Virus record (IMG/VR): IMGVR_UViG_3300037246_000572
Location: 1 to 32,112 of that record
Direction: 5' to 3' (one strand)
DNA from: a virus
Length of the DNA: 32,112 nt
A program made the position numbers and the translations under genes. The notes beneath the pieces were generated by a model that saw only the letters and a program-made list of their open reading frames with translations, had not been told where the DNA came from and ran no database searches. Each line of letters starts with the position of its first letter. Position 1 is the stretch's first letter. Below are positions 14,319 through 21,322 of the stretch, one piece after another.

Positions 14319-14756
14319 CTATCCCATCCTGTAAAAGTCATGCATCATTTTGATCTCACCCGACACCTGCTCACCACATAGGCCGCAGGTATCCTCATCT
14401 GCTAGCTCAACCTGTACGTACCCATCCTCCCACCAATCTTCAATCCTCCCGAACTCCGGGTGCCTATGGGTGATGTAGTCAGCGTTGATCCGCCACTGTC
14501 CTATATGAACAGCGTTCTCATCTTCCATAATCAATATGTCTGAGCCATTCAGGATACATAGGGCACCGAGGTGCTCGTCTGCCGCTATGATCGTGTCATC
14601 ATCCTTCCGCTGCATGGTCTTCACCACCTCATCATAGTACGCCCTGGCTGAGGTGTAGGGTTTCCCGTACCATGTCACCGTGTTCTCGCCTATCGAATCG
14701 TCGTGCTCGTAGGTAATCATATTCTTCCTGATAGTCATGGTTGTTTCTTCAGTCAT
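14319..14756 (-). CDS. CxxC-helix protein, divergent paralogue B
   Basis: 145 residues from ATG 14756 (MTEETTMTIRKN), which has AGAGG four bases upstream. Residues about 60-120 hold 'DEHLGALCILNGSDILIMEDE' and 'GQWRINADYITHRHPEFGRIEDWW'. The end is CGLCGEQVSGEIKMMHDFY followed by RMG. The CxxC and C-terminal helix match the seven shorter paralogues, although the proline is replaced by serine. An upstream ATG at 14852, with GGGAGGG about 10 bases before it, would add 32 residues and cannot be excluded. Function unknown. Confidence 0.68.
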   Translation of the reverse strand: MTEETTMTIRKNMITYEHDDSIGENTVTWYGKPYTSARAYYDEVVKTMQRKDDDTIIAADEHLGALCILNGSDILIMEDENAVHIGQWRINADYITHRHPEFGRIEDWWEDGYVQVELADEDTCGLCGEQVSGEIKMMHDFYRMG

Positions 14757-14824
14757 GGTTCCTCTCAACTTCTTGTCAGGGTTGGTCATCATCCCCAGCC
14801 TGAGTAGTGTGTGCTTCTTCATAC

Positions 14825-14928
14825 AGATAGCTGGTATCCCTATTGCCTTCATGCAGAAGGCCCTCCCAAGGCGCTAACCGCATACCAAGGGAGGGCCTCA
14901 CTGTGTGCCCTGAAGTTAGATAGCTGGT
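14825..14928. repeat. 11-base direct repeat
   Basis: AGATAGCTGGT occurs at 14825-14835 and again at 14918-14928, 93 bases apart, flanking the hairpin and pseudoknot region upstream of the CxxC paralogue B gene. The second copy overlaps one arm of a predicted long-range helix. Confidence 0.6.
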
Positions 14929-15106
14929 TAGCTTGCCGCCAATACATCAGCCCCTCAGGGGATTTTATACTGGAGTCATGTACCAAGGTACAATTATTTC
15001 TATTCCCAGTATAAGGTAATCTAAAGATAGATTCATAATCATAATGAATGTTCTCATTGTAGTTCATGATCTTTATTATCTTCATCTTATTGTTCTCTTT
15101 ATTCAC
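14849..15106 (-). CDS. Doubtful ORF over the structured AT-rich region
   Basis: A GTG-started frame of 85 codons runs across the inverted-repeat region and stops in an ATGA overlap with the ATG at 14852. The first third is Asn/Lys/Ile-rich (MKIIKIMNYNENIHYDYE), reflecting AT-rich DNA unlike neighbouring genes; the last third is ordinary. There is no good ribosome site for the GTG or for an internal ATG at 15085. It may be a leader ORF whose translation would melt the hairpins, or a chance frame. Family not recognised. Confidence 0.3.
   Translation of the reverse strand: MNKENNKMKIIKIMNYNENIHYDYESIFRLPYTGNRNNCTLVHDSSIKSPEGLMYWRQANQLSNFRAHSEALPWYAVSALGGPSA
14858..15049 (-). other. Structured leader: nested hairpins and possible pseudoknot (candidate cis-RNA or origin)
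   Basis: Inverted repeats seen directly: ATTCAT/ATGAAT 15031-15049; AATCTA/TAGATT 15018-15033; TTATACTGG/CCAGTATAA 14965-14973 with 15006-15014, enclosing TGTACC/GGTACA 14979-14992; CCCC/GGGG 14951-14961; AGGCCCTCCC/GGGAGGGCCT 14858-14867 with 14889-14898; GGCGCTAACC 14870-14879 with 14926-14937 (two-base bulge). The last two pairings interleave, so they form a pseudoknot or two exclusive states. One of them hides the GGGAGG preceding ATG 14852. The section from about 14985 to 15120 is AT-rich. A translational switch or a replication origin downstream of P2 are both plausible inferences. Confidence 0.5.
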
Positions 15107-15120
15107 CTTGTATTTTGAAC

Positions 15121-15234
15121 CTATAGGCTCATGATGTCGAGCTGACGTTTCTTTATGACACCAGACGTAAGAGTGCGTCCGGTCTCAAGGGGTAACTGAG
15201 CCTCTAGCTTTCCTTCCCCTGGTGTGAATACCAT
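15121..15234 (-). CDS. 37-residue leader protein after promoter P2
   Basis: MVFTPGEGKLEAQLPLETGR then 'TLTSGVIKKRQLDIMSL'. It has one of the best ribosome sites in the window (AAGGAGG, five bases before the ATG) and is the first frame after P2, about 60 bases from the predicted transcript start. Codon use matches the phage genes. No family recognised. A small CTTCA/TGAAG stem lies immediately before the ribosome site. Confidence 0.6.
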   Translation of the reverse strand: MVFTPGEGKLEAQLPLETGRTLTSGVIKKRQLDIMSL

Positions 15235-15302
15235 GGGCTCCTCCTTCAGTTGAAGTGTATTTCAGGGGGGCTCCCTCTTAGAGTCTCCCTTCTCTCTATT
15301 CT

Positions 15303-15331
15303 ATTATAGCTTTTTCTGAAAACGATTGCAA
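15303..15331 (-). promoter_or_regulatory. Promoter P2 (sigma70-like)
   Basis: TTGCAA (15326-15331), a 17-base spacer and TATAAT (15303-15308) on the minus strand. It begins two bases after the stop of the replicative helicase gene, and its 35-base core (15299-15333) is identical to P1. It would drive the leader ORF, the structured region and the genes through primase and polymerase. Predicted transcript start near 15296. Confidence 0.88.
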
Positions 15332-15332
15332 C

Positions 15333-16736
15333 CTAGTCCCGTTGCTTGCGCTGCTGCTTCCTCACTTGCTTCTCACGAGGTGTCTCATCATGTGTCTCAT
15401 TGATGTCATCAACCTCGCAAGTGTCCTTATCATATACGGTATTCGTAATGCTCATCTTCCCAAGGTCACACTCAAGGTAGACAGATCGGTGTGCCCTACG
15501 TGAGTGGCGTTGCTTCAGGTCAGCCAGCTCCATCACTATCTTGTCATCGTTGATGGCCTCCTGTCTCATACCGATGATGGCAGCCGCCTCTTGTAGATGC
15601 TTGACCGATCCTTGTGCCATGTCCAGGCCAAGCGGCTGCTTGCCCTTCTCCTTGGCGTACCCTGATCGGTTGGTCTGCGCTGCTGTCCACACCAGTATGT
15701 TGTGGCGCTTGGCGAAGCGGGAAAGATCACGGGCAATCGCACCGATCCAATCCCATACCCTATCCCTGCTGTACCCTGTATCACAAGGCTTCATACGCTC
15801 AATGAAGTCAAGCACCAGCACATCAGGCTTCCACCCAATGAGGTTGACCCACTTCATCATCTCTGCCTCAAGATCATCGACGCTAACCTCTCGATTAACC
15901 TCAGTTAATCGCAGCCTATCCTGTAGCCCACCCTTCCACTGCTTCTCAAGTATGGGTGACACGGCACCAACTGTCGGGTCATCTATGATCTTAGTCACCT
16001 CCTCACCTGTGAGGCGGGACAGTACCCTCTCTGTCTGCTCCTCCATCGACAGCTCATTGGTGACCAGCCATACCCTGCGCTGCTCCACCGTGGCCATGAG
16101 GTGAGCCATGACCACTAGCATCGTGGACTTACCATCCCCCGTGGGGGCCATTATGATACCTAGCTGCTTGGTACGCAGCCCACCGGCACACCACTGATCT
16201 ATCGTATGGATACCAGTAGGTATTCTCACTAGCTCAGGTGCGAACCCATGGTTGTCAACGAGGTAGTCGATGGCCTCTCGCACATCCATTGACTTGTCCT
16301 CGCTGGTGTCGCCATGCTTGTTGAAGAATGAGTGTAAAGTTTTAAGTATATCACTACCCTTCAGGTCAGCCTGCTTGCTCAGGAATGTCTGGCTGTTGTT
16401 CAGCTCTTGGAAGTCACGCACCACACCTGTATCCCTCGCCTGCCCCAGCGTATAGATCATGCTGGAGTTGTCGGGGATCTCAGTTACGATGTCGTTCAGT
16501 GCATCCTTGTACCGTAGGTTGTATGCCTCGGCATCCTTGTCCTTGAAGATCTCATGCAGCGTGGGTACTGATGGCTGCTCGCCATGCTTACGCACGAAGG
16601 CGAAGATCTCTGCTAGGATGGGCACATACTCAGTGGTATGCAGCCACCCTGGTTTGAATGACACTGCGAACTTCCTTGCATCCTCTGGTCTAGCTGTTAA
16701 TGCGTACAGGAATGTACGCTCATCGAAATTACTCAT
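15333..16736 (-). CDS. DnaB/gp41-like replicative DNA helicase
   Basis: 467 residues. The N-terminal helical domain (about 1-160) is followed by a RecA-like motor: 'IPTGIHTIDQWCAGGLRTKQ' precedes Walker A APTGDGKST (197-205), 'VWLVTNELSMEEQ' is motif 1a, Walker B VLVLDF (306-311), and 'LVWTAAQTNRSG' carries the motif 3 Gln. This matches phage DnaB-type 5'-3' hexameric helicases such as T4 gp41. It should unwind the fork and work with the primase encoded downstream. The C-terminal tail is highly charged (REKQVRKQQRKQRD). AAGGAGG lies four bases before the ATG. Its stop abuts promoter P2. Confidence 0.93.
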   Translation of the reverse strand: MSNFDERTFLYALTARPEDARKFAVSFKPGWLHTTEYVPILAEIFAFVRKHGEQPSVPTLHEIFKDKDAEAYNLRYKDALNDIVTEIPDNSSMIYTLGQARDTGVVRDFQELNNSQTFLSKQADLKGSDILKTLHSFFNKHGDTSEDKSMDVREAIDYLVDNHGFAPELVRIPTGIHTIDQWCAGGLRTKQLGIIMAPTGDGKSTMLVVMAHLMATVEQRRVWLVTNELSMEEQTERVLSRLTGEEVTKIIDDPTVGAVSPILEKQWKGGLQDRLRLTEVNREVSVDDLEAEMMKWVNLIGWKPDVLVLDFIERMKPCDTGYSRDRVWDWIGAIARDLSRFAKRHNILVWTAAQTNRSGYAKEKGKQPLGLDMAQGSVKHLQEAAAIIGMRQEAINDDKIVMELADLKQRHSRRAHRSVYLECDLGKMSITNTVYDKDTCEVDDINETHDETPREKQVRKQQRKQRD

Positions 16737-16822
16737 GCTTCCTCCTTGTACCTCAGCCTCTTGGCCATCTTGGTACTGTTTCTTGGTTGCTACTTCGAGC
16801 GGATGTAGAACTTATGTGTAGT

Positions 16823-17125
16823 CTACAGCTTCTCAAGAAAGGCTACCATACGTAGCCCTTCAGGTACTACCTCCTTGCAGTAGTTACATACGTACCCCCT
16901 ACAATCATTATCCTTCCGCATGTTTGTACTATTCTCACTGTGCTCACTGTGCTTATACTTCTCATAGCATAGGTGATTAAAGGTACCACACGGCCAGCTA
17001 TCATTACCTTGGATTGGATAACCCCAGTCACCTATCCTACTCCAGTACGTACTACGATCATACTCGTAATGCATCCTACTATGCCATTTCACATACTCAG
17101 TCGTCATTGCCTCTTCACTCAGCAT
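16823..17125 (-). CDS. CxxC/amphipathic-helix family protein, paralogue C
   Basis: 100 residues with many aromatic, His and Tyr residues ('RMHYEYDRSTYWSRIGDWGY', 'PCGTFNHLCYEKYKH'). It ends CNYCKEVVPEGLRMVAFLE then KL, the family signature of C-x2-C, x4, Pro and hydrophobic helix. The upstream HxxC could complete a zinc site. The ATG overlaps the ligase stop as TGATG. It lies between ligase and replicative helicase, followed by an 86-base gap holding nothing convincing. Confidence 0.72.
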   Translation of the reverse strand: MLSEEAMTTEYVKWHSRMHYEYDRSTYWSRIGDWGYPIQGNDSWPCGTFNHLCYEKYKHSEHSENSTNMRKDNDCRGYVCNYCKEVVPEGLRMVAFLEKL

Positions 17126-17997
17126 CACATATCATCCTTGTGCCTGAAGCCTTGGAAGCTAGGGAAGCGAGGCTTACCCTTGCCACCATGAGGCTGGTGC
17201 TTGTACTTGATGAGGTCACCAACATGCACCTGCCTATTGCGCCAGTAATCCTTGCGTTGCTTGGCGCTGAACCCTGTACCTACCTCAAACTCAACGCCTG
17301 TCTTGAGGTCACGTACCTTCCACTTACCCAGCACACCAGCCGGTACCTTCCCTGCCTTGGCAGTTGATCGTTCCGATTCACCCAAGGCATTCTTTACCTT
17401 CGGGTTGTTGTTGGTCATCTGTTCTTCAAAGCCAATGATCTCAGCCTCATCATCCTGAAACATCTTGTACTTCATAAGCCCTTGCTCAGCGCCGGTGGAG
17501 CGGCCATACTTATAGTAACTGCCCGCTTGCCTCGCCATCACACCCTCGTACCCACCACTGGCACACTTGTCCCAGTACTTGATGAACCCTTCCGAGTCAT
17601 ACACTATGACAGGCTTGAGGAACTTGAGCCACGGTGGGTGAGGCTTGGGTAGGTTGTCAAGAGCCTCGACCCTCAAGCTGTACGATTGCTCGGTCATGTT
17701 GTGTATGTCGAACACGAGGTACTCAAAGTCAGGCTCACCATCCTTACGCATCACTGCGCTGGATACATCACCGAAAGCCTTAGCCCCCGGTATCCATAGC
17801 TCACCGTCCAGCCCCTCCACCCCGTACTTCTCCAGCTCTGCTTGGATATGCAGGTTGGGTATAGGCTTGAGGCTTCGGCTCTTGGGTGCGCCCCCCGTAA
17901 AGGTGAGGCACCGGATACCATCCACCTTGGGTGTACATAGTACCGGGTAGTCCAGTGCATCAGTATCTTTCAGTGTTGCTGCTAGCATGGGTTTCAT
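17125..17997 (-). CDS. ATP-dependent DNA ligase (T7-like)
   Basis: 290 residues with nucleotidyltransferase motifs in order: motif I TPKVDGIR (Lys about 24, the adenylated residue), 'KSRSLKPIPN', motif III GLDGELW (about 62-68), 'FEYLVFDIHN', motif IV GYEGVMAR, and motif V QGLMKYKMF. An OB-fold region follows (GKWKVRDLKTGVEFEVGTG). It is a compact two-domain ligase, smaller than T4 ligase (487) and near T7 ligase (359). It should seal Okazaki nicks. Start at 17997, overlapping the upstream stop as ATGA with GGAAGGAA seven bases upstream; an ATG at 18030 is less likely. Confidence 0.93.
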   Translation of the reverse strand: MKPMLAATLKDTDALDYPVLCTPKVDGIRCLTFTGGAPKSRSLKPIPNLHIQAELEKYGVEGLDGELWIPGAKAFGDVSSAVMRKDGEPDFEYLVFDIHNMTEQSYSLRVEALDNLPKPHPPWLKFLKPVIVYDSEGFIKYWDKCASGGYEGVMARQAGSYYKYGRSTGAEQGLMKYKMFQDDEAEIIGFEEQMTNNNPKVKNALGESERSTAKAGKVPAGVLGKWKVRDLKTGVEFEVGTGFSAKQRKDYWRNRQVHVGDLIKYKHQPHGGKGKPRFPSFQGFRHKDDM

Positions 17998-18266
17998 GTC
18001 ATGTTTCCTTCCATATGGAATAGGTGCCACATTGCTTGGAGTGACTCGGGCATCTCCAGATCACCACAGTACAGACAGTACTGATCCCTTACCTCATTTC
18101 TAAGCAGGCAGTCGTATGACCCTCGTGTCATTTTATTATTTGCTCTAGCCTCCTCACGTTTAGGGCAGAGGTGGTAGGCAAACATCCTACCTGTAGAGGG
18201 GAACACCTCCAACCAGAAGCTACCCTCCGTATACTTATTTGCTCCATGCTCCTGTTCAAACTTCAT
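17994..18266 (-). CDS. CxxC/amphipathic-helix family protein, paralogue D
   Basis: 90 residues. 'SFWLEVFPSTGRMFAYHLCPKRE' supplies the strand and HxC element, and CLYCGDLEMPESLQAMWHLF is the family ending. Start at 18266 (MKFEQEHGANK) with AGAGG five bases upstream; an earlier ATG at 18395 would overlap paralogue E by 140 bases. D and E are adjacent and overlap by 11 bases, which points to a tandem duplication. Function unknown. Confidence 0.75.
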   Translation of the reverse strand: MKFEQEHGANKYTEGSFWLEVFPSTGRMFAYHLCPKREEARANNKMTRGSYDCLLRNEVRDQYCLYCGDLEMPESLQAMWHLFHMEGNMT

Positions 18267-18552
18267 TAGAACCTCTCCTCTGGTCGTTGCATAGTAGATG
18301 CCACAGCGCCCAGATCTCATTAGGTATAGATTCAGTACAACGGATACATATCTGGCGGGGATCTTCTCCATTCTGTTGCCTCGATTCACCGCCATTGCAC
18401 CGATGTATCATCATCGCATTGTATAGGCCTTCAGCCGCCTCCTTTCTTCTTACGAGATACCATGTACCTATATTTAGTACCGTTACCCTGTAGTGGCTAT
18501 CGGGACGATAGATCTCAGGGGGATTAGGGGGATTAGGGAGATCACCCATCAT
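18256..18552 (-). CDS. CxxC/amphipathic-helix family protein, paralogue E
   Basis: 98 residues. A Pro-rich start (GDLPNPPNPPEIYRP) precedes 'GTWYLVRRKEAAEGLYNAMMIHRCNGG' and the ending CIRCTESIPNEIWALWHLL, followed by CN. Its 'W.l.RR' strand, HxC and CxxC-Pro-helix are shared with paralogues A, F, G and H. The ATG overlaps the upstream stop as ATGA; the next ATG three bases on is also possible. Function unknown. Confidence 0.72.
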   Translation of the reverse strand: MMGDLPNPPNPPEIYRPDSHYRVTVLNIGTWYLVRRKEAAEGLYNAMMIHRCNGGESRQQNGEDPRQICIRCTESIPNEIWALWHLLCNDQRRGSNEV

Positions 18553-19244
18553 CCCACCACGAAGCCAGTGTCATCACCTCTGGCACGGCCCCTTGCAATT
18601 AGTCCAACGATCTTACCAGTAGGGTCACGGAACCTGAAGTCATGCTCCATACCAGAGATGACATCAATACCATAGAACTTCTTGGGTATCTCCTCTCTGA
18701 ATACCACGGCCACGTTGTACCCCTTGGCTGTGATGAAGTTTACCTCAGCGAACGTGTCCCTCTCACTGAAGCTGTACGTCAGGTGATAGTTGTCAGGCAA
18801 CCCATCCCTCATGTACTTCTGCATCCTCATGTAGCTCTTGGTGTAATCATAGAACTGCGTGTTGCTGAAGGCCTCCAAGGGGAGGTAGTTCTCCCATAGT
18901 ATGTCACTCGTGCCATTCAGCCTAGCTACAGGGGTGTAGCCCTTCTTCAAGGCACGAGTCTCAAGGTTGACCAGCTCATCGGTCAGCCTCTCACAGTACT
19001 CATCCCTCGCACCAAAGAAGTCTAGTGTCTTGGCGATACGGGAGTTTTGTACCGTTCTCATGGCCCCTCTACCTGCCGTATACAAGCAAGAGTCACGACA
19101 CCCTTCTGTCGCCCAGGCACAGACAGTGTGCTTACCATCTGCCACCTTATCAGGGGCCATGTATTGAATCACAGCTTCATAGCCGAACTCATCGAGCATC
19201 TTCTTTGTTTTCGCATTTGTCTTTGCGTTACTGAGTAGCGTCAT
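18549..19244 (-). CDS. GP88-like phage protein with Cys cluster
   Basis: 231 residues. 'CAWATEGCRDSCLYTAGRGA' (about 42-61), then 'VQNSRIAKTLDFF', resembles a family of phage proteins (mycobacteriophage GP88 type) with conserved GC...C(L)xxAGRG and R..KT segments. 'PVARLNGTSDILWE' is also typical. The Cys-x6-Cys-x3-Cys cluster could hold a metal or Fe-S centre, but biochemical function is not established as far as I know. GGAG lies five bases before the ATG, which overlaps the helicase stop as ATGA. It would be the first complete gene after internal promoter P3. Confidence 0.6.
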   Translation of the reverse strand: MTLLSNAKTNAKTKKMLDEFGYEAVIQYMAPDKVADGKHTVCAWATEGCRDSCLYTAGRGAMRTVQNSRIAKTLDFFGARDEYCERLTDELVNLETRALKKGYTPVARLNGTSDILWENYLPLEAFSNTQFYDYTKSYMRMQKYMRDGLPDNYHLTYSFSERDTFAEVNFITAKGYNVAVVFREEIPKKFYGIDVISGMEHDFRFRDPTGKIVGLIARGRARGDDTGFVVG

Positions 19245-20707
19245 GGTTTCTCCTCAATAGTAAATCCTTCTGCCTTCCAGTACTTCTTCCTCGCTGCTGA
19301 GTGGCGCTTCAATGTCTTACCACTGTTGTCCTTGAAGTCAATCACCAACACCTCATGCTTGCCCTTGGCCTTACGTAGACCACGGCCTATCCTCTGTAGT
19401 GATGCCACCTGTGACTTACCTCCCCCTGCTAGAATGAGGGTGCGGAGGTTAGGGAGATCAACCCCATCATCATAGATGGTCGTTGCAATTATAGCTTTTT
19501 CTGCGCCGGATTGCAAGTCGGCCAGCACCTTGTCCCTATCCTTCAGCTTGGTGCTACCCTGCTGAATGGCCGGAAGAACAATCCCCTTTGCTTCCGCCAT
19601 GTTATGGAGGACTTTTGCATGTCCTAATCTATTTGTCATCACGAACGCAGGCTTTGGGCAGCTAACCAACAGCTCGATGATCTTATTATTCCTTGTATCA
19701 TTACCCATCACGCTGTGCTCATAGCAATCGGGCCATACCGTAGGCCCACCAGTAGCCTTCATCTCGTAGATGACCACCCTTGGAGGGGTGAGGTGCCCCG
19801 CATCAATGAGTTGCTTGTTGCTGATAGAGCATAGCTGATTGCCAGTGACACCCACCAACAGCTGGTTGCTGTACTCATCCTTCATAAAAGGTGTGGCTGT
19901 GAGTCCCCAGCGATAGTATGCACAGCGGAACTGCCGAGCCATCATCACGAACTGATTACCCTTGGCTATCTTACTAGCACACAGGTGGGACTCATCGAAG
20001 AAGATCTGCTGGGCTGCTATGAACTGGTTGATCTTAGATCCATCCGCCTCCTTGATCCTGTTGTGTAGTGTCTGAATCGTAGCCACACTGATACCACTAG
20101 GGTCAGGGTCGAACACGCTGTCACCTATCTGCCCTGCTGTCACCCCATACTTGGCGAAGCGCTTGATAGCCTGAGACATGAGGTGCTTCCGATGCACCAC
20201 GAACACAGTGGGCACAGGGTTAGCTTGGTACATGGCAACAGCCAGCTCTGTCTTACCACCACCAGTAGCAATCTTTAGCACACCACACGGCCAGTCATAC
20301 GACGTACCACCAAGGGTGACCTTGTTGGACATAGCGGCATCGTATGCCTCAGCTTGGTAGTCCCTCAGCTGCACAGTGTACGCCCCTATCTTACCCTTGG
20401 GCACCATACGTAGGTCATCCAACTCAATAGGGTTGCTCATCTTATTCATCAGCTTGGCATGAACATAGGGTAGCAGCCCTGTAGGGAAGAAAGAGCTATG
20501 GTTGCCTGGATGTGGCTTGCTCAGCACGCTGGTCAGTCCATCCCATCCACTAGCCCCCTTGGTACGGAGCCATAGCTTATGTGACTTCATGTACCTAGCG
20601 CCAGGAGCCAGGGTCTTGACCTCATCCCTCACCTGACTATAGACCTCCAGCTCACCCTCATTGTCGGGCTTGACTAGAGCTACGGTGTTGTCGAACTCAA
20701 TCTTCAT
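19241..20707 (-). CDS. UvsW-like SF2 DNA helicase
   Basis: 488 residues. A short N-terminal domain is followed by the SF2 motor: 'VQLRDYQAEAYDAA' (Q-like motif), Walker A IATGGGKTE (about 147-153), 'VFVVHRKHL' (Ia), DESH (about 238, motif II), LTATP (about 270, motif III), 'AIIATTIYDDGVDLP' (motif V) and QRIGRGLRK (motif VI). This matches T4 UvsW and related helicases that process branched DNA, R-loops and stalled forks. Start at 20707 (MKIEFDN) with GGGGTG upstream. Codons in motif V carry a complete sigma70-like promoter (P3). Confidence 0.92.
   Translation of the reverse strand: MKIEFDNTVALVKPDNEGELEVYSQVRDEVKTLAPGARYMKSHKLWLRTKGASGWDGLTSVLSKPHPGNHSSFFPTGLLPYVHAKLMNKMSNPIELDDLRMVPKGKIGAYTVQLRDYQAEAYDAAMSNKVTLGGTSYDWPCGVLKIATGGGKTELAVAMYQANPVPTVFVVHRKHLMSQAIKRFAKYGVTAGQIGDSVFDPDPSGISVATIQTLHNRIKEADGSKINQFIAAQQIFFDESHLCASKIAKGNQFVMMARQFRCAYYRWGLTATPFMKDEYSNQLLVGVTGNQLCSISNKQLIDAGHLTPPRVVIYEMKATGGPTVWPDCYEHSVMGNDTRNNKIIELLVSCPKPAFVMTNRLGHAKVLHNMAEAKGIVLPAIQQGSTKLKDRDKVLADLQSGAEKAIIATTIYDDGVDLPNLRTLILAGGGKSQVASLQRIGRGLRKAKGKHEVLVIDFKDNSGKTLKRHSAARKKYWKAEGFTIEEKP
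19488..19516 (-). promoter_or_regulatory. Promoter P3, inside the UvsW-like gene
   Basis: TTGCAA (19511-19516), a 17-base spacer and TATAAT (19488-19493) on the minus strand, with CAGAAAAAGC before the -10 exactly as in P1 and P2. Only six spacer bases differ. It lies in frame within codons for DLQSGAEKAII. It would initiate near 19481 and transcribe the GP88-like, CxxC, ligase and helicase genes. Confidence 0.72.
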
Positions 20708-21029
20708 GTTTGTCACCCCATGCAATCAGCTTCAAGAACCCTTGGATATAGTCCGGTGCCTCTTCGCTACACCTACGGCACCAGAGGTGAGGTTCCAACG
20801 TGACCTCGGTGGTGGAGCTGAAGACTAAGCCTTCCATAGCACTGGGAACCTGATGACAGGGGCTTAGCCCTACCCCTTCATGGTAGTGGTACGTGTTGTA
20901 CCAGATCAGCTTCTTATCCATACCATACAGATCGTACGACCTCTCGTTGCGTACTACATGCCACCCATCCTTAGCTATCACATCGTTCGGGTGATTCTCT
21001 CTGAACTTTTTGTTTCCCATACGACTCAC
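20697..21029 (-). CDS. CxxC/amphipathic-helix family protein, paralogue F
   Basis: 110 residues. 'KDGWHVVRNERSYDLYGMDK' and 'SPCHQVPSAMEG' precede the ending CRRCSEEAPDYIQGFLKLI then AWGDKHED. It closely resembles its upstream neighbour G (CATCDVYAPDWVKGAMKLI), so the two are probably a tandem duplication. A GTG at 21029 overlaps the upstream stop as GTGA with GGAG six bases before it; an ATG at 21020 is the alternative. Function unknown. Confidence 0.72.
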   Translation of the reverse strand: MSRMGNKKFRENHPNDVIAKDGWHVVRNERSYDLYGMDKKLIWYNTYHYHEGVGLSPCHQVPSAMEGLVFSSTTEVTLEPHLWCRRCSEEAPDYIQGFLKLIAWGDKHED

Positions 21030-21322
21030 GCCTCACTCCATTGGATTAGCTTCATGGCTCCCTTCACCCAGTCAGGGGCATACACATCACAGGTAGCACA
21101 CGTACCGCTGTGATCGTTGTGCCCTACACCTACACTGAAGCCACTCGGGTGACGATGGTGCAAGACATACCAAGGATCACAAGGGTGACGACCACCATTT
21201 CGGTAGCTTATAGTACGCCGCTCCACCCACCACCCTTCACCTATCTCCATATTTTGTACTACACCCCACCCATAGTCACACTTAGGGTAGATAGGTTCAG
21301 TACTCTTGTCAAATAGGGGCAT
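21026..21322 (-). CDS. CxxC/amphipathic-helix family protein, paralogue G
   Basis: 98 residues. 'GEGWWVERRTISYRNGGRHP' and 'CDPWYVLHHRHPSGFSVG' precede CATCDVYAPDWVKGAMKLI then QWSEA. The 'GWxVxR' strand and C-terminal signature are shared with F. High His, Trp and Tyr content. The ATG overlaps the upstream stop (TGATG) and GGAG lies eight bases before it. Function unknown. Confidence 0.75.
   Translation of the reverse strand: MPLFDKSTEPIYPKCDYGWGVVQNMEIGEGWWVERRTISYRNGGRHPCDPWYVLHHRHPSGFSVGVGHNDHSGTCATCDVYAPDWVKGAMKLIQWSEA

Noticed and set aside
14858-14898. Intrinsic terminator at the AGGCCCTCCC hairpin
   Set aside because: No U-run follows the stem on either strand; sequestration of the ribosome site is a better reading.
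14850-15120. Group I intron, tmRNA or tRNA in the hairpin-rich region
   Set aside because: I could not find a P7-type core, a tag reading frame with tRNA-like ends, or a T-loop TTC; no gene is interrupted by the region.
16737-16822. 11-codon frame ending in an ATGA overlap with the helicase start
   Set aside because: Too short, no ribosome site, and an in-frame stop just upstream; the 86-base gap otherwise shows nothing.
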